Positions 29,143 through 38,525 are shown, counted from the stretch's first letter. The stretch is 64,000 nucleotides of DNA from Leishmania mexicana MHOM/GT/2001/U1103 (GCF_000234665.1 NC_018330.1:186001-250000), one strand, 5' to 3'. Notes: generated from the letters alone by a model not told the origin. Numbers and translations: made by a program.

Positions 29143-30711
29143 TTATGATACGTAGAGAGCATTCTGAGACTCCAAGTCAGAGAAGGTGAAACTTTTGCTT
29201 GGAATTCTCCAGCTGTAGGAAGTAATTTTCTCCGTTTCACTTCTCTTTGCTTTGGCATCCCTCTGCTCTTTCTCACGCTTTTCCTGCTCAGCCTGCTCCT
29301 TTTGTTTTTCGAACTTGATTGTGACGGTATGAGGTCGAGAAAGTCGTTCGAAAAGGTCGCGAGCCGCAGAGCCCTTCAGGCGAGAACTAGAACCGCGCGG
29401 CTTTGCGGTGAGAGATTTTTCATCCTCACTGACTCCGATCTCGTTGCTGTAGCTCTGTGAGCCGTCTCTGGCTTTGCTACTATTTTCCGGGTCATACGGC
29501 GCCTCCCCACACTCTTGTTGGCGCTTGAGCTCAATCAGCCGCTCCTGTTCAGCCTTTTCCTTGTTGTAGCGCTGTGCATCCGCGTACAACCGCAGGAAAA
29601 CCTCTTTGGGATCAGCCTCAGAGTCCGCCGCAGAGCGGTGCGGATTCACGAAAGTAGAGCGCGAGCCATGAGATGCATTTCTCTCGATTTCAGCGTCGTC
29701 GATTTCTTTTTGCGCGCGGCGGCTGGCACTGCGTCTCTTCGCGGCGTCAGCGTCACCGTGCATCTTATCGTATACATCTTGCTCGTGGTCACCGCGACTT
29801 GCACGCAGTGAATTCGCTCTCTCGCTTTCGCGCTGGGTAGACCTTTGCATACGCATTTTTCGCCGCCACGACGTGTTGTTCACCTTCGGGTGAAACGTGC
29901 AGTTTTCTTCGTCATCGCGCATGCGCTCATAATCATCCAGATTACCTTTCGACGCCGGGCGCCGTGCTGAATAATTGAACTCCTGATGATCCCGTGCCTT
30001 TAGAACAGGATGGAGTGTATCCATCTCCTGCGGCATATACGAGCAAGCCTCTGCTGGCCGCTCCTGCGCTTGCTGTAGCACCGCTGCCCCTTCGTCCCGT
30101 GATCGAGCACTGGTACCCATTTCTCTGGGCAAGCCACGCAATACGGGAGTGTCGCAAGAGGCGGACAATTTCGAGACCGGAGAGTGACGGTCACCGCGCG
30201 ACTGCTCATAATCGTTTCTCGATGGCCAAGGATGATTTTCAGTGGACCGCATCATGTGTCGGTGGGCGCGATCTATAATGCACGCGGGTTGCTCTTGCGG
30301 AATACCGCCGTGCGACCGCGACTGCAGCGACGGCTTTTGCGCAGTTGTCCTTGGTGCCGGGGTTTCGTGCGGCTGCGATTCTTCTACCGGGTGAAAACTG
30401 AAGACAGCGCCGTCTGTTTTCAGCCAGCGACTCTCGATATCCACTCGTTGATGCTGAGCAAAATACTGGTGATACTTCTCAGCAAGACTACCCACCTGTA
30501 TGGTTGTGCGGAGCTCATCTTTTACCTTTTCCGGCCGTTCCTGAGAACGACGGAGCATTTCATGATTACACCTGAGCGTCGCCTTGTCGTACAAAATATG
30601 CACTGGCGTAGAGGGCACAGAAGCGGGAGGGGTTCTCACCCGCGAGTCAAAATACTCTAGCTGCTCCTGCGGCAAATCATAGTGCACACGCTTGAAATGA
30701 GAAGACTCCAT
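29143..30711 (-). CDS. Kinetoplastid cytoskeleton-type charged repeat protein
   Basis: 522 aa from ATG 30709-30711; only GTG lies further upstream. The protein is hydrophilic, Glu/Arg/Ser-rich and helical. It contains short motifs that recur in trypanosomatid flagellum and basal-body proteins: CTFHPKVN (about residue 280), FLRLYADAQRYNKEKAEQER (about 380) and DLFERLSRP (about 450), followed by a Lys/Glu coiled coil (KFEKQKEQAEQEKREKEQRD). There is no enzyme domain, signal peptide or membrane segment. I infer a cytoskeletal or flagellar structural role from the motif style, not from a named homologue. Its codon use is less GC-skewed than that of the large genes to either side. Confidence 0.85.
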   Translation of the reverse strand: MESSHFKRVHYDLPQEQLEYFDSRVRTPPASVPSTPVHILYDKATLRCNHEMLRRSQERPEKVKDELRTTIQVGSLAEKYHQYFAQHQRVDIESRWLKTDGAVFSFHPVEESQPHETPAPRTTAQKPSLQSRSHGGIPQEQPACIIDRAHRHMMRSTENHPWPSRNDYEQSRGDRHSPVSKLSASCDTPVLRGLPREMGTSARSRDEGAAVLQQAQERPAEACSYMPQEMDTLHPVLKARDHQEFNYSARRPASKGNLDDYERMRDDEENCTFHPKVNNTSWRRKMRMQRSTQRESERANSLRASRGDHEQDVYDKMHGDADAAKRRSASRRAQKEIDDAEIERNASHGSRSTFVNPHRSAADSEADPKEVFLRLYADAQRYNKEKAEQERLIELKRQQECGEAPYDPENSSKARDGSQSYSNEIGVSEDEKSLTAKPRGSSSRLKGSAARDLFERLSRPHTVTIKFEKQKEQAEQEKREKEQRDAKAKRSETEKITSYSWRIPSKSFTFSDLESQNALYVS

Positions 30712-31280
30712 CTCCTCTAGCACCGTCCTGCTTTCGTCACAGGACGGAAAAAAAGTACTTTGCTGTATGTTTATTATTATTTCCTTCGTTGGTTTTGAGG
30801 GCTGTAGGAGAGCAGCTTGCACTAGACAGTATTATATGTGCGAAATTAGAAAACAGGAACTTCTTGAGTGTGAGCCGATAAAACATAAAGTGCTAATTTG
30901 CGTATTCAAAGCAAAGGGGAGAAAATACGACGCGTGTGTTTTCAATAGAATTTCCAAACGTAGCAAAGCGAAAAATTTTAGCAGGCAGTGATGGAAAGAG
31001 CTCGGCCTTCCTTCTCTCTTTTTTTCTGCGATAGGTCCATTATCTGTAGCGATACACCGCTCTAGCTTCGCTACGTCGTAGGGGCTTGAGCCTGTCACAA
31101 CCACAAGCAGTTCAGCATTTTGGCAGAGATAGAATGCTGCTTAGCCTCTCCACAAAGAGTGTGATCATTGAACCCTGTGATACCACGCACGGAGATGTCC
31201 CCCTTCATCAAGAGGTTTGTCCTCGTCCTCAGAGACCAAACAGATCTGGCTGAGATGCAACGCAAAGCGGAAACATCATG
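30712..31280. other. Intergenic spacer holding an old SIDER-like copy
   Basis: AT-rich from 30760 to 31020, then the degenerate repeat at 31034-31205. No other feature seen. Confidence 0.55.
31034..31205 (-). mobile_element. SIDER2-like element, copy D (short and diverged)
   Basis: A 170-bp stretch aligns with 17040-17220 of copy A. It keeps the landmarks CCGCTCTAGCTTCGC, GGCTTGAGCCTG, CCACAAGC and TTGAACCCTGTG, but has many substitutions and deletions in between. It lies just downstream of the doubtful 152-aa ORF and upstream of the 522-aa protein gene. It is clearly older than copies A, B and C. Confidence 0.6.
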
Positions 31281-31739
31281 TCACAGGGCTTCTACCGGTA
31301 ACCGGCTTTCGATGAGTTCAATACTCGCATTGTAGTTGTGCTGCTGCAAAAGAGCTTTTCTTTGATATGCTAAACGAGAGTCAATACAGCATAAAGCAGA
31401 CGCTGAAACACACCAAGCATACGCAGGCGAGAAACAGCTCTCATTGCCTTGTATTGAATCGGCGCAGGGTTGCGATGAAAGTCTTGCAAATGAGAGGCTT
31501 TCTATTGGATCAAAAGCACTTTGCAGTCGAGCAAGCACTTGAGTGAAATTGGTGTTTTTTTGTCTCAACGAACAAAGAGCTGACACCACAGACGCCACTG
31601 CCTTTACTCTCGAGCAGGACCCTGGACATGGTCTGCTGGGATCAAGGGTTGCAGTCCACCCGAGTCCGTCTGGCGCTGATCGCGCAGCATTGCTGCGAGG
31701 AAGGGACAAAGAAGATCGCGAAAAGCCCCGTAGACGCAT
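31281..31739 (-). CDS. Possible small Cys-containing protein (uncertain)
   Basis: A 152-codon frame with ATG at 31737-31739. The N-terminus is Arg/Ser-rich and lacks early acidic residues, as in mitochondrial presequences. The C-terminal half looks helical (FTQVLARLQSAFDPIESLSF and LAYQRKALLQQHNYNASIEL) and contains several cysteines. No family recognised, and codon use is only weakly Leishmania-like. It fills an otherwise empty 1.2-kb interval between the 522-aa gene and the 50-aa mini-gene, and has a SIDER remnant directly downstream as real 3' UTRs here do. It could still be chance. Confidence 0.35.
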   Translation of the reverse strand: MRLRGFSRSSLSLPRSNAARSAPDGLGWTATLDPSRPCPGSCSRVKAVASVVSALCSLRQKNTNFTQVLARLQSAFDPIESLSFARLSSQPCADSIQGNESCFSPAYAWCVSASALCCIDSRLAYQRKALLQQHNYNASIELIESRLPVEAL

Positions 31740-31908
31740 TGCCCGATTCGAAGGCTCTTCCTAGACGACAAGGATCCAGCGGTGGGGCACCCCAGGTAGG
31801 AGAACTGTAGTTGCACGCATTTATTTGTTGGCCTGTTCGTGATAGAACGTCATGTTAGAGAGAGAACAAAGATCTGCACTGCTGTTACTTGGGAAAAAGC
31901 TAACCAGG

Positions 31909-32061
31909 TCAGCCAGCAGGGACGTTGTAAACGCCGGTGCCAACCTCATAGCGATCAAGTCTATCATACCGCTGTTGCGCGCGGCTTTCTGCCTGCTTTC
32001 GAAAGCGGTAGACAAAGAATGTGCTCACCGCCAAGGTGCAGGCGCAGAAAACTTCGAACAT
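31909..32061 (-). CDS. 50-aa single-membrane-span mini-protein
   Basis: ATG at 32059-32061, stop at 31909-31911. The protein starts MFEVFCACTLAVSTFFVYRF, a hydrophobic helix of about 17 residues, then a positively charged stretch (RKQAESRAQQRYDRLDRY) and a polar end (GTGVYNVPAG). This is the usual layout of small supernumerary subunits of mitochondrial inner-membrane complexes: N-terminal span, basic flank, soluble tail. An in-frame ATG at 32121 would give a 70-aa form, but it adds a polar segment before the membrane helix, so the shorter form is preferred. No homologue recognised by eye. Confidence 0.6.
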   Translation of the reverse strand: MFEVFCACTLAVSTFFVYRFRKQAESRAQQRYDRLDRYEVGTGVYNVPAG

Positions 32062-32708
32062 GATAAAGGGAGTGCTGCTCCTCTCTGAACTTGCCCCGTC
32101 GGGGCATTGCACCTTGTTCATTGCTAGGACTCAGTTCCGATGGTGGTTTAAACAATTCGGAGAACAGCTGCTGAAATGCGAGGGGAGAAAAAAGAGAGAG
32201 TATTTCGCGTTAATTTCAATGGAAGTCCCGAGGTGCATGGGAGGTGGCTTCCCACGGCTGGTGGGCTGCCGGCTTGCGTCGCGGCTCTCTGTTGGGGCGC
32301 GGCGTCGCCTTTTGCCCCGGGGGTGGCCGGGCGCCACGTGGTGCGCTATCGTTCCGCTGTTTCCGTTCGGGGGGGGGGGGGGGGCTGCCTCCCTCCGCCG
32401 CGAGGCGGGCGGGCGCGGGGTTTGGGGCGCCAGGGGGTGGCCCCTCCGGGAGGGCCACCGCCAGCCCCTGGCGGCCGGGGAGGCGGCGGCGGGGGGCTGG
32501 TGGGCCGCGGCGGGAAAAAGGGCAGGGGGGCGTGGATGGCGAAAGGAGTGGCGAAAAGACGGCGCCTTGCGTTTTTGTCTGGGTGCGGGTGCTGGGGCGG
32601 GGTTGGGCCCCTGCACTGCGTAGGGCGCCGGTGGTGTTCACGGCCCTGCCTTGTTTTGCTTTTTTTGCGTTTGTTACAGATGCCAATCGGGGAGGGGGGG
32701 ACTACAGC
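32062..32708. other. Spacer with very GC-rich, hairpin-forming island
   Basis: From about 32225 to 32640 GC content rises well above the surroundings. It includes a G16 run (32369-32384), GGGG clusters and a long inverted repeat (32429-32472). It is the presumed 3' UTR of the Y14 gene. Open frames here are Pro/Arg/Gly-rich artefacts. Confidence 0.6.
32429..32472. repeat. GC-rich inverted repeat (strong hairpin)
   Basis: Outer arms GCCAGGGG and CCCCTGGC (32429-32436 and 32465-32472) enclose an inner stem (GTGGCCC.. paired with ..GGGCCAC) around CTCCGGGAG. The arms are nearly perfectly complementary with small bulges, so a stable cruciform or RNA hairpin is expected. Confidence 0.75.
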
Positions 32709-33173
32709 TTAATCGCGCGCCCGCTTTTCACCTGGCGCCACTTCCTCTGCCTGCGGCTCTTGCTCCTCCTCTTCGCCAAGAAACGTCGGAGCCACAACGA
32801 GGGGTTTGTCGCCGGACGGAAACATGGTGCCGTTCAGCTCGGCGATTGCGCGCTCGTACCCAGCACGGTCCTCCAGCTCTACCAAGGCATAACCGGCGCA
32901 GAAGCAGTCGGCGTTGAGGGGGATCTTGATGTCGGTGATGGCGCCAAAGTAGTCCGGATCACCCTCCTTGAACGAGACGAGGTAGTTGGCTATGTCCTCC
33001 TGCGTCGTTGTTTCCGGCAGGTTCGAGAAAAAGAGCACCCAACCCTCGATGCTCGGAATGGGATAGCCTGCCTGAATGTCGTCCGGGCGCTGCAGACGTT
33101 CGTACTGCGTGCGAGTACGGCGCACGCGGCGTAGCTGTCGCAGTCCGGTGCCGAGGGCTGCGGTGGCTTCCAT
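32709..33173 (-). CDS. Y14: Y14 (RBM8A-like) exon-junction-complex protein
   Basis: 154 aa from ATG 33171-33173; the frame opens slightly earlier at a TTG, which is rejected. A single RRM covers about residues 38-120. Its first strand, SIEGWVLFFSNLPETTTQED, matches the Y14 signature SVEGWILFVTG..EEATEEDI, and the later AGYALVELEDRAGYERAIAELNG matches KGYTLVEYE..EAQAA-x-x-x-LNG. An insert (FKEGDPDYFG) lengthens the region before strand 2. The C-terminus is acidic then basic (EEEEQEPQAEE..EKRARD). Y14 pairs with Mago through its RRM. Trypanosomatids are known to have a Y14-Mago pair, although cis-introns are nearly absent. Nuclear location is expected. Confidence 0.88.
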   Translation of the reverse strand: MEATAALGTGLRQLRRVRRTRTQYERLQRPDDIQAGYPIPSIEGWVLFFSNLPETTTQEDIANYLVSFKEGDPDYFGAITDIKIPLNADCFCAGYALVELEDRAGYERAIAELNGTMFPSGDKPLVVAPTFLGEEEEQEPQAEEVAPGEKRARD

Positions 33174-33797
33174 CGGAGCAAACAAAGATTGCGGCGAGGC
33201 GCGTGTACCTTATATGGTGCCTGCTAACAACGAGATTAACGTGCTTTCGTTCGGCGCCGCTGAGAGAGCCGTCTCAGCGTGTTGAGGGCGTGTGTGATAA
33301 GTGCTGCGTGCGCTCAGCCACGGGTGGTACGACACCGACACTGTCAGAGAGAGAGAGCAAGAGGGAGGGGGCAACAACGAAAAGCATGGAAGAAGAGGGC
33401 GGAGAGCAATGTGGCGGGCATGAACATGCGTGTTTCATTCGATGACGCAGCTGTGGTTGCCGGCAGAGGCAGCACAGCCCTGCTACAGCTAGATGCTTCT
33501 CACCTTTACCCTCGACCACTTCTCTCACGTGCACCCGGGCTGTTTCAGTTCCTGCGTCCTCAAGAGGCTCGCCTGTGAAGGTACATTCCTCTTTTCTCGC
33601 GTGCGTGCGTGTGTGTTTGTGTGTGGATCCACCTGTGCGCATGTCGCACAGCGCCGAGAGAAGGCCGCTCGCCACACAAGAAAAAGGCAAACATTCAGCC
33701 TTGCACATGAAAACATATCGAGCGTTCCTCGAGCGCTCCACACCGTCCACCACACAAAGAAAGATGGACTCGCGAGAAGAACGTCGCGACCACCACA
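33174..33797. other. Intergenic spacer
   Basis: This lies between the Y14 start and the stop of the 132-aa gene. Minus-strand frames are Cys/Ser/Leu-rich without coding character. Nothing else recognised. Confidence 0.55.
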
Positions 33798-34196
33798 TCA
33801 CAGATCGTCGCCGTTCCACCGCAGCCCCGGCTTCGCAGTGGCGCCGCCATACCCGGTTAGGCGCGGACCATAGCGGTGATCCCCCTTCACATACCCGCCT
33901 CGCATGTTGCCGGTGACAACGTACTGCCCATACGCCTTGATGACCGTCACCACGGAGTTATTGCGCGAGTACACGTTGCCAGTCTTGACAGTTGCAAAGC
34001 GTTGCGACCGGGACAACATCGCGTCGATCTTCTCCTGTAGCTCTGCCGACGTGCATGACTCCACACCTTCGCCAAGCTCCACACGAATGGGGTACAGGAT
34101 GCCGGCACGCGCGTAGGGCTCATGCTGCCGCATCACATCGACGATACGGCAGAATACTGGCGCCCGCAGCACGGCGCACGAGCTGGAGCGCAGCAT
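33798..34196 (-). CDS. Small probable mitochondrial protein, 132 aa
   Basis: ATG 34194-34196 gives a start MLRSSSCAVLRAPVF, a short Arg/Ser/Ala-rich segment typical of kinetoplastid mitochondrial import signals. A helical mid-section (SAELQEKIDAMLSRSQRF) is followed by a beta-rich, Gly/Tyr-rich C-terminus (GQYVVTGNMRGGYVKGDHRYG). There is no membrane span or enzyme motif. The size, presequence and basic Gly-rich tail would suit a mitoribosome or respiratory-complex accessory protein, but this is inference. Its GC3-rich codon use supports real coding. Confidence 0.8.
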   Translation of the reverse strand: MLRSSSCAVLRAPVFCRIVDVMRQHEPYARAGILYPIRVELGEGVESCTSAELQEKIDAMLSRSQRFATVKTGNVYSRNNSVVTVIKAYGQYVVTGNMRGGYVKGDHRYGPRLTGYGGATAKPGLRWNGDDL

Positions 34197-36263
34197 TCTA
34201 ATGCACAAAAGCCCCGTTGTCTGTTGCCCGCTGGAGTGTGCACCTCACAACCGAAAAGAGGCTTCGTTTCAAGCGGAGTGACGACGGCCACTTCTGGAAG
34301 ATTGCGGTCTTTTGACAGCAGAGATGGGCCACGCTTTTCTCCTCTGAGTGCGCGATGTTTTCCTGCTTCGCCGCGCACTCGAGTGCCTCTCATGCCTCGC
34401 AACGCTTCGTTGTCAGGCGCTCGCTGCTGCTCCAACGTCCCTGTTAGTAGTGAACGTGGCACCTTCGATCCACTAGTCCGTCACCGTAACGCAAAGCGAG
34501 GTAGACCTAACGCAGAGGACGAGAAGAGAAAGACAGGTGAAGGCGAGGAACGGTGACAACAAGTCCGTGGAGCAGATCCCACAGGCGCACGCTCGTTGCT
34601 CCATGATAAAGACGAGGGCGCGAACGCCATCACTCGTGGCACCCTGCCCTCCCCCTCTTTCCACGACAACGCTGCCGTCGTCGGTGTCGACCTCGCTCCA
34701 GCGCCAGCGTATTGTGTCGCCGGTATCTTTCGTAAGGTGCTGTCTCACGGGGAACGCGCGCGTTTCTGGCGTGGACGACCACCACAAGACAGACAATGTT
34801 CGCCTTGAGGCTGTTCCTGATGAGGTCAAGCAGCAGGAGGCAAGCACGCACACTCTCACCTACATATACCCGTGCACACATACGGAGCGAAGGGGGTGCG
34901 CCGGCACACGGCACGTGAAACGGGGAATACGAAAGAGGAGGAGGGCAACGATGGACAGAGCCCTTCCTTGCCAGGGCCTTTGCGTGCTTCATTCTTTGTG
35001 CGTTCGGTGGTGGTGTCCATCATGGCAAGGCGGGGTGGGTGGACACATACACACACCTCAGAGTGTGGTATCCACAGGGTTCAGTGAACCCCCCCCTCTC
35101 CCTCTCTGTGCGGGAGGAAGCCGACTAGGCCTCCTCCCTCCTCTATCCCCCTGCCAACATGCCGAACCGCTTGTGGTGGTGGCAGGCTCAAGCGCCTACA
35201 GCGTGGCGAAGCTAGAGCGATGCATTGCTGCGGATGTCTGCGGACAGGTCCTGGGCGGCGTGTCAGCGTGACTCGAGCGCATCACAGCCGGCCCTCACGC
35301 TGCCCACGGGTGTGTGTGCGTGAGTGTGTGTGGGGGGCCTGCACCACCGCGAGGGGGATGCACCAGGTGGTGACCGACTCATACGACATATCCATCGGCA
35401 GCGCCAAGGCAGAACGCACGGGGAGGCGGGGGATAGGTAGGGCAAAGAAAGGGAGGGGAGCCAGAGAAAGACAGGAGCGCGGGAAAGATAAAGATGCAAT
35501 GCGTGCACCCCACCATCTATTCACCCCCATCCTCCCCCCTCCGCCACCAGCAGACACAAAACGGTAGGCGAGCGCCGACCCCGTGTGCAGACGTACCCAA
35601 GTGCATGCACCGGCATGCCCCGCCTGGTTCAAGAGGCAAAATAAAACGAGGGAGGGAGGGAGACACTTCTGTTGAGTGCGTGCGTGCGGTGGAATAACAA
35701 AGCCGAGGCCGCGTATCGGTCCCCGTGCCTTCTCTCTCAGAATCGTGGTATAGGTGAATAAGTGGTTCCTAGAGTGTTGGTCCCCGGCCGCCTCACAGCC
35801 CCTCTCCCTGTCGGACGCCACACCTGCCCACGTGTTTCTCCGTATCTGCGTGGGGAGAGAAGGGGGGGCGACAGGAGGAGGAAGATACGACAGCAGTGAT
35901 ATGCGAAGACGTGCCGCGCTTCTCGACGATGTGTCTCCGCTATCGCCCCCCCCCCCTCTCATCCACTCCCAGCTAACGCGCAGCTGCAGAAATGGGGAAG
36001 CTGAGCTGAAGATTGGAGGAGAGGCGGAGAGGCGAAGGGGCGCGGAGCAGGCAACAGACCCCGCTCTCCCTCGCCAGGTGTGTCTCAGTTCTCAGCACCG
36101 GAGTCGCACGTGGGAGGGCAGCGCGTGAGTAGTGTGCCACAAAAGAAGCGGCCAAGACCCAACATACACATGTGTATACACAGCGAACACTCACCTTGTA
36201 TGTAAAGTGCCGAGCAATTGCCTGTCGCCAAGTCCCCCTGTGCACGCGTGTGTTGCATGTCCG
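34197..36263. other. Spacer holding the longest SIDER-like copy
   Basis: This is the presumed 3' UTR of the peroxidase gene ending at 36264 plus the 5' region of the 132-aa gene. Apart from the repeat at 34767-35376, no gene is supported. A (GGGA)n-like run lies near 35650. Confidence 0.6.
34767..35376 (+). mobile_element. SIDER2-like degenerate retroposon, copy B (longest)
   Basis: About 610 bp, close to the full length of SIDER elements. Its left 380 bp are repeated in inverted orientation at 40248-40634 (copy C), and its right 398 bp are repeated in inverted orientation at 16905-17303 (copy A). It has the landmark ..GGCGAAGCTAGAGCGATGCATTG.. on the plus strand, so it is antisense to the genes, whereas A, C and D read in gene sense. 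No coding capacity. SIDER2 is named from memory; the repetition is directly visible. Confidence 0.65.
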
Positions 36264-36815
36264 TCAGATGTTTGACGAGGCCGCAGCCTCCAATAGCGGC
36301 ACCAGCCTTTTCTCGATTTCGGACATTGTCGCACCAGGCGCGAAGCGGCACACGGCATGGCCGTCCTTGTCCACCAGGAACGCTGTGAAGTTCCACTTCA
36401 CAAGCGTCGTGCCGAGGACACCCTTGCACGTGTTCTTCAAGTAGTGGTACAGCGGGTGCTCGTGCTCGCCATTGACACAGACCTTCTCCATAATGGGGAA
36501 CTCAGCCTTGAAACGCGTGCAGGCGAACTCCTTCACCGACTCCTCCGTTCCAGGTTCCTGACTGGCGAACTGGTTGCACGGGAACGCCAATACCGTGAAG
36601 CCTTGATGTTTGTACTTGTTGTATAGCGCCGTGGCTGTCTCGTAGCCGCCCTTGGTGAAGCCGCACTTGCTGGCTACGTTGTAGATGAGAACCGGGTGGC
36701 CCTTGTGCTGGCCAAGGTCGTACGGCTTGTGATCGCCGCCGTTCACCTTGAAGTCGTAGATCGAGGACGCCTGTACCGCAGCGGCGGCGCGGTGAAAAGG
36801 GGGCAAGCGCAGCAT
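36264..36815 (-). CDS. TDPX: Tryparedoxin peroxidase (GPx-like), presequence-bearing copy
   Basis: 183 aa from ATG 36813-36815. This is a glutathione-peroxidase-fold thiol peroxidase that uses tryparedoxin rather than glutathione. It has peroxidatic Cys51 (NVASKCGFTKGG), Gln86 and Trp141 of the catalytic triad, and resolving Cys99. Compared with the neighbour at 38526-39050, it has a 16-residue N-terminal extension MLRLPPFHRAAAAVQA that looks like a mitochondrial presequence. Its C-terminus SSNI could act as a weak glycosomal PTS1-like signal. Between these ends the two genes are identical over 481 bp. It lies downstream of the other copy in the same transcript. The role, known from trypanosomatids, is removal of lipid and other hydroperoxides. 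Confidence 0.95.
   Translation of the reverse strand: MLRLPPFHRAAAAVQASSIYDFKVNGGDHKPYDLGQHKGHPVLIYNVASKCGFTKGGYETATALYNKYKHQGFTVLAFPCNQFASQEPGTEESVKEFACTRFKAEFPIMEKVCVNGEHEHPLYHYLKNTCKGVLGTTLVKWNFTAFLVDKDGHAVCRFAPGATMSEIEKRLVPLLEAAASSNI
36284..36764. repeat. 481-bp peroxidase core, copy 1
   Basis: Identical base for base to 38567-39047. It breaks abruptly at both ends, where the coding sequences diverge into different targeting ends. Confidence 0.95.
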
Positions 36816-38525
36816 GTCAGGCCTGTACGGGGGCGCGGTACTTCAGCAGCAGAGGCAACACGTACCTGACGTGCGTATTTACCCTTTTTCCTCTGAGCGT
36901 CGTGAGCTTGATTGCTCGATGACCGTGTCAACAGGAGTGCATGCACGTGTGTGGGTGTACGTGTGCACGCGCTGAGAGGCAGGTGCGCGCGCCTTCGGTT
37001 GGCAGGCGGGCAGTGAGAGCAGAGAAGACCTATGAGGTGTGATGGATGGGAAGGGTGGAGGCGCATCATCAGGCAAACATACACACATCAAGAAGAGGAG
37101 AGGGACGAGGATGGTGGAGTGGTGGCACGATGCACATGTGCATGGAGCCAAAGCGCAGTGACACGCATCCACGTAGGGAGAGAGGAGGGAGGGGGGCAGT
37201 AGTCATTATGATCATCGAGGCTGCCGATCGGCGACGCCTGCGTGTATTGCGCGCTGGAGCATGTCATTCGGTGCCGTGCCGCAGGCCGCCATATCACAAC
37301 CCCTCATCGTCCTCCGGGGAGGGGAGGGGAGATCCGCACGACAACTGACGTCCTTGTATACCTCTCCGCATACGTGTGTGTCTGTGTGTGTTTTTCTTCG
37401 ACTCCAGAGGCACTCACTGGGCGAATAAGGCAGTGATGGAAAAGGGGTGAGGGGCGACAGACACGCAAGACATGCACACACGACTTGACACATGACGGTG
37501 CGTAGAAGCGAAGAGAAAAAGGAATGCTAATAGGAGAATATTCGGCTGCGGGTGAGAACAGAATGACACGACCGAGGGAGGGGAGGGGGAGAGGGGTGCG
37601 AGAGGCACACGTACACACAGACACGGAGGTGGGGGGGGGGGGTGAGGGACAGAAAAAGGGGAGAGGCGGACGTGATGCGTACGTATGTATGTTGCTCGTT
37701 GACTCTTACACCCTCTGTCAAGGTGCGATCAACTGAGCTGCACTACGTGCACACACAAAACACAGAGAGTACAAGATAGAGCTACACACATACACACACA
37801 CAAACACACACACACACAGGCAGCCGCCTGCACCGTTTTTCCGTCACTCCTGCACTGCTGGTCCTTGCTCATCCGCACCACAGGTGCAAAACACGCCCAA
37901 AACATCGAGAAACGTACGCCAGCACCCCACCTGTGTGTGTGCGCGCGCAGGCGCCGAAAAGTACCATGGCCGTACGAAAACCAAACCGACAAGGAGGGGG
38001 TAAGCGCAGTGGCATCCACAGTCGCGGCTACTTTGGCATCCACGAATGCGCGACCATCATGGCGTACAGGTGAAAATGGGTGGAGAGAGCGACGCACACA
38101 CCGCACAGCTGCCCTTCCCCTTCGCTCCCTCCCCACCCGCACGCTTCCCAGGGCACACATTCAAGCAACCGAGAGCACGGAACAGGACGCGTTTCCGCGG
38201 ATCAGCAAGGGAGAAGAGAGAAAGCGCCCATGATGATGATAATACGAGTTGACAAGCACACAAGTGAAACACAAGATAGAAGGTAAAACAGAAACAAAAA
38301 CAAAACGTACAAGGAGGCGGGGGTGCGCAGCGGCAATGTGCGTGATTTTGTGCGCCCAGTGAGGCCTGCTGCACAACCGAGGGCAACTGTGTAGCATCGC
38401 TCCCAGGATGTCCCAAGGGATATGCGTAGAGTCGGTAAGTGGGGTATAAAGTGCGCACAAACTGCACTGCATCACTCCCTACCCACCATCGGCCACAGCC
38501 CCTGCATCTCGCCATCCGTTGCTCT
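36816..38525. other. Spacer between the two peroxidase genes
   Basis: 1.7 kb of low-complexity sequence with (CA)n tracts near 37785-37820 and GT-rich runs near 37370. Outside the coding core the flanks of the two peroxidase genes are not similar. No gene supported. Confidence 0.6.

Noticed and set aside
32131..32616. 161-codon minus-strand frame (and several plus-strand ones) in the GC island
   Set aside because: Pro/Arg/Ala-rich translation of G/C-rich DNA in every frame; no structured segment.
34133..34462. 109-codon minus-strand frame overlapping the start of the 132-aa gene
   Set aside because: It overlaps the presequence region in another frame, lacks codon bias and shows no structured segment.
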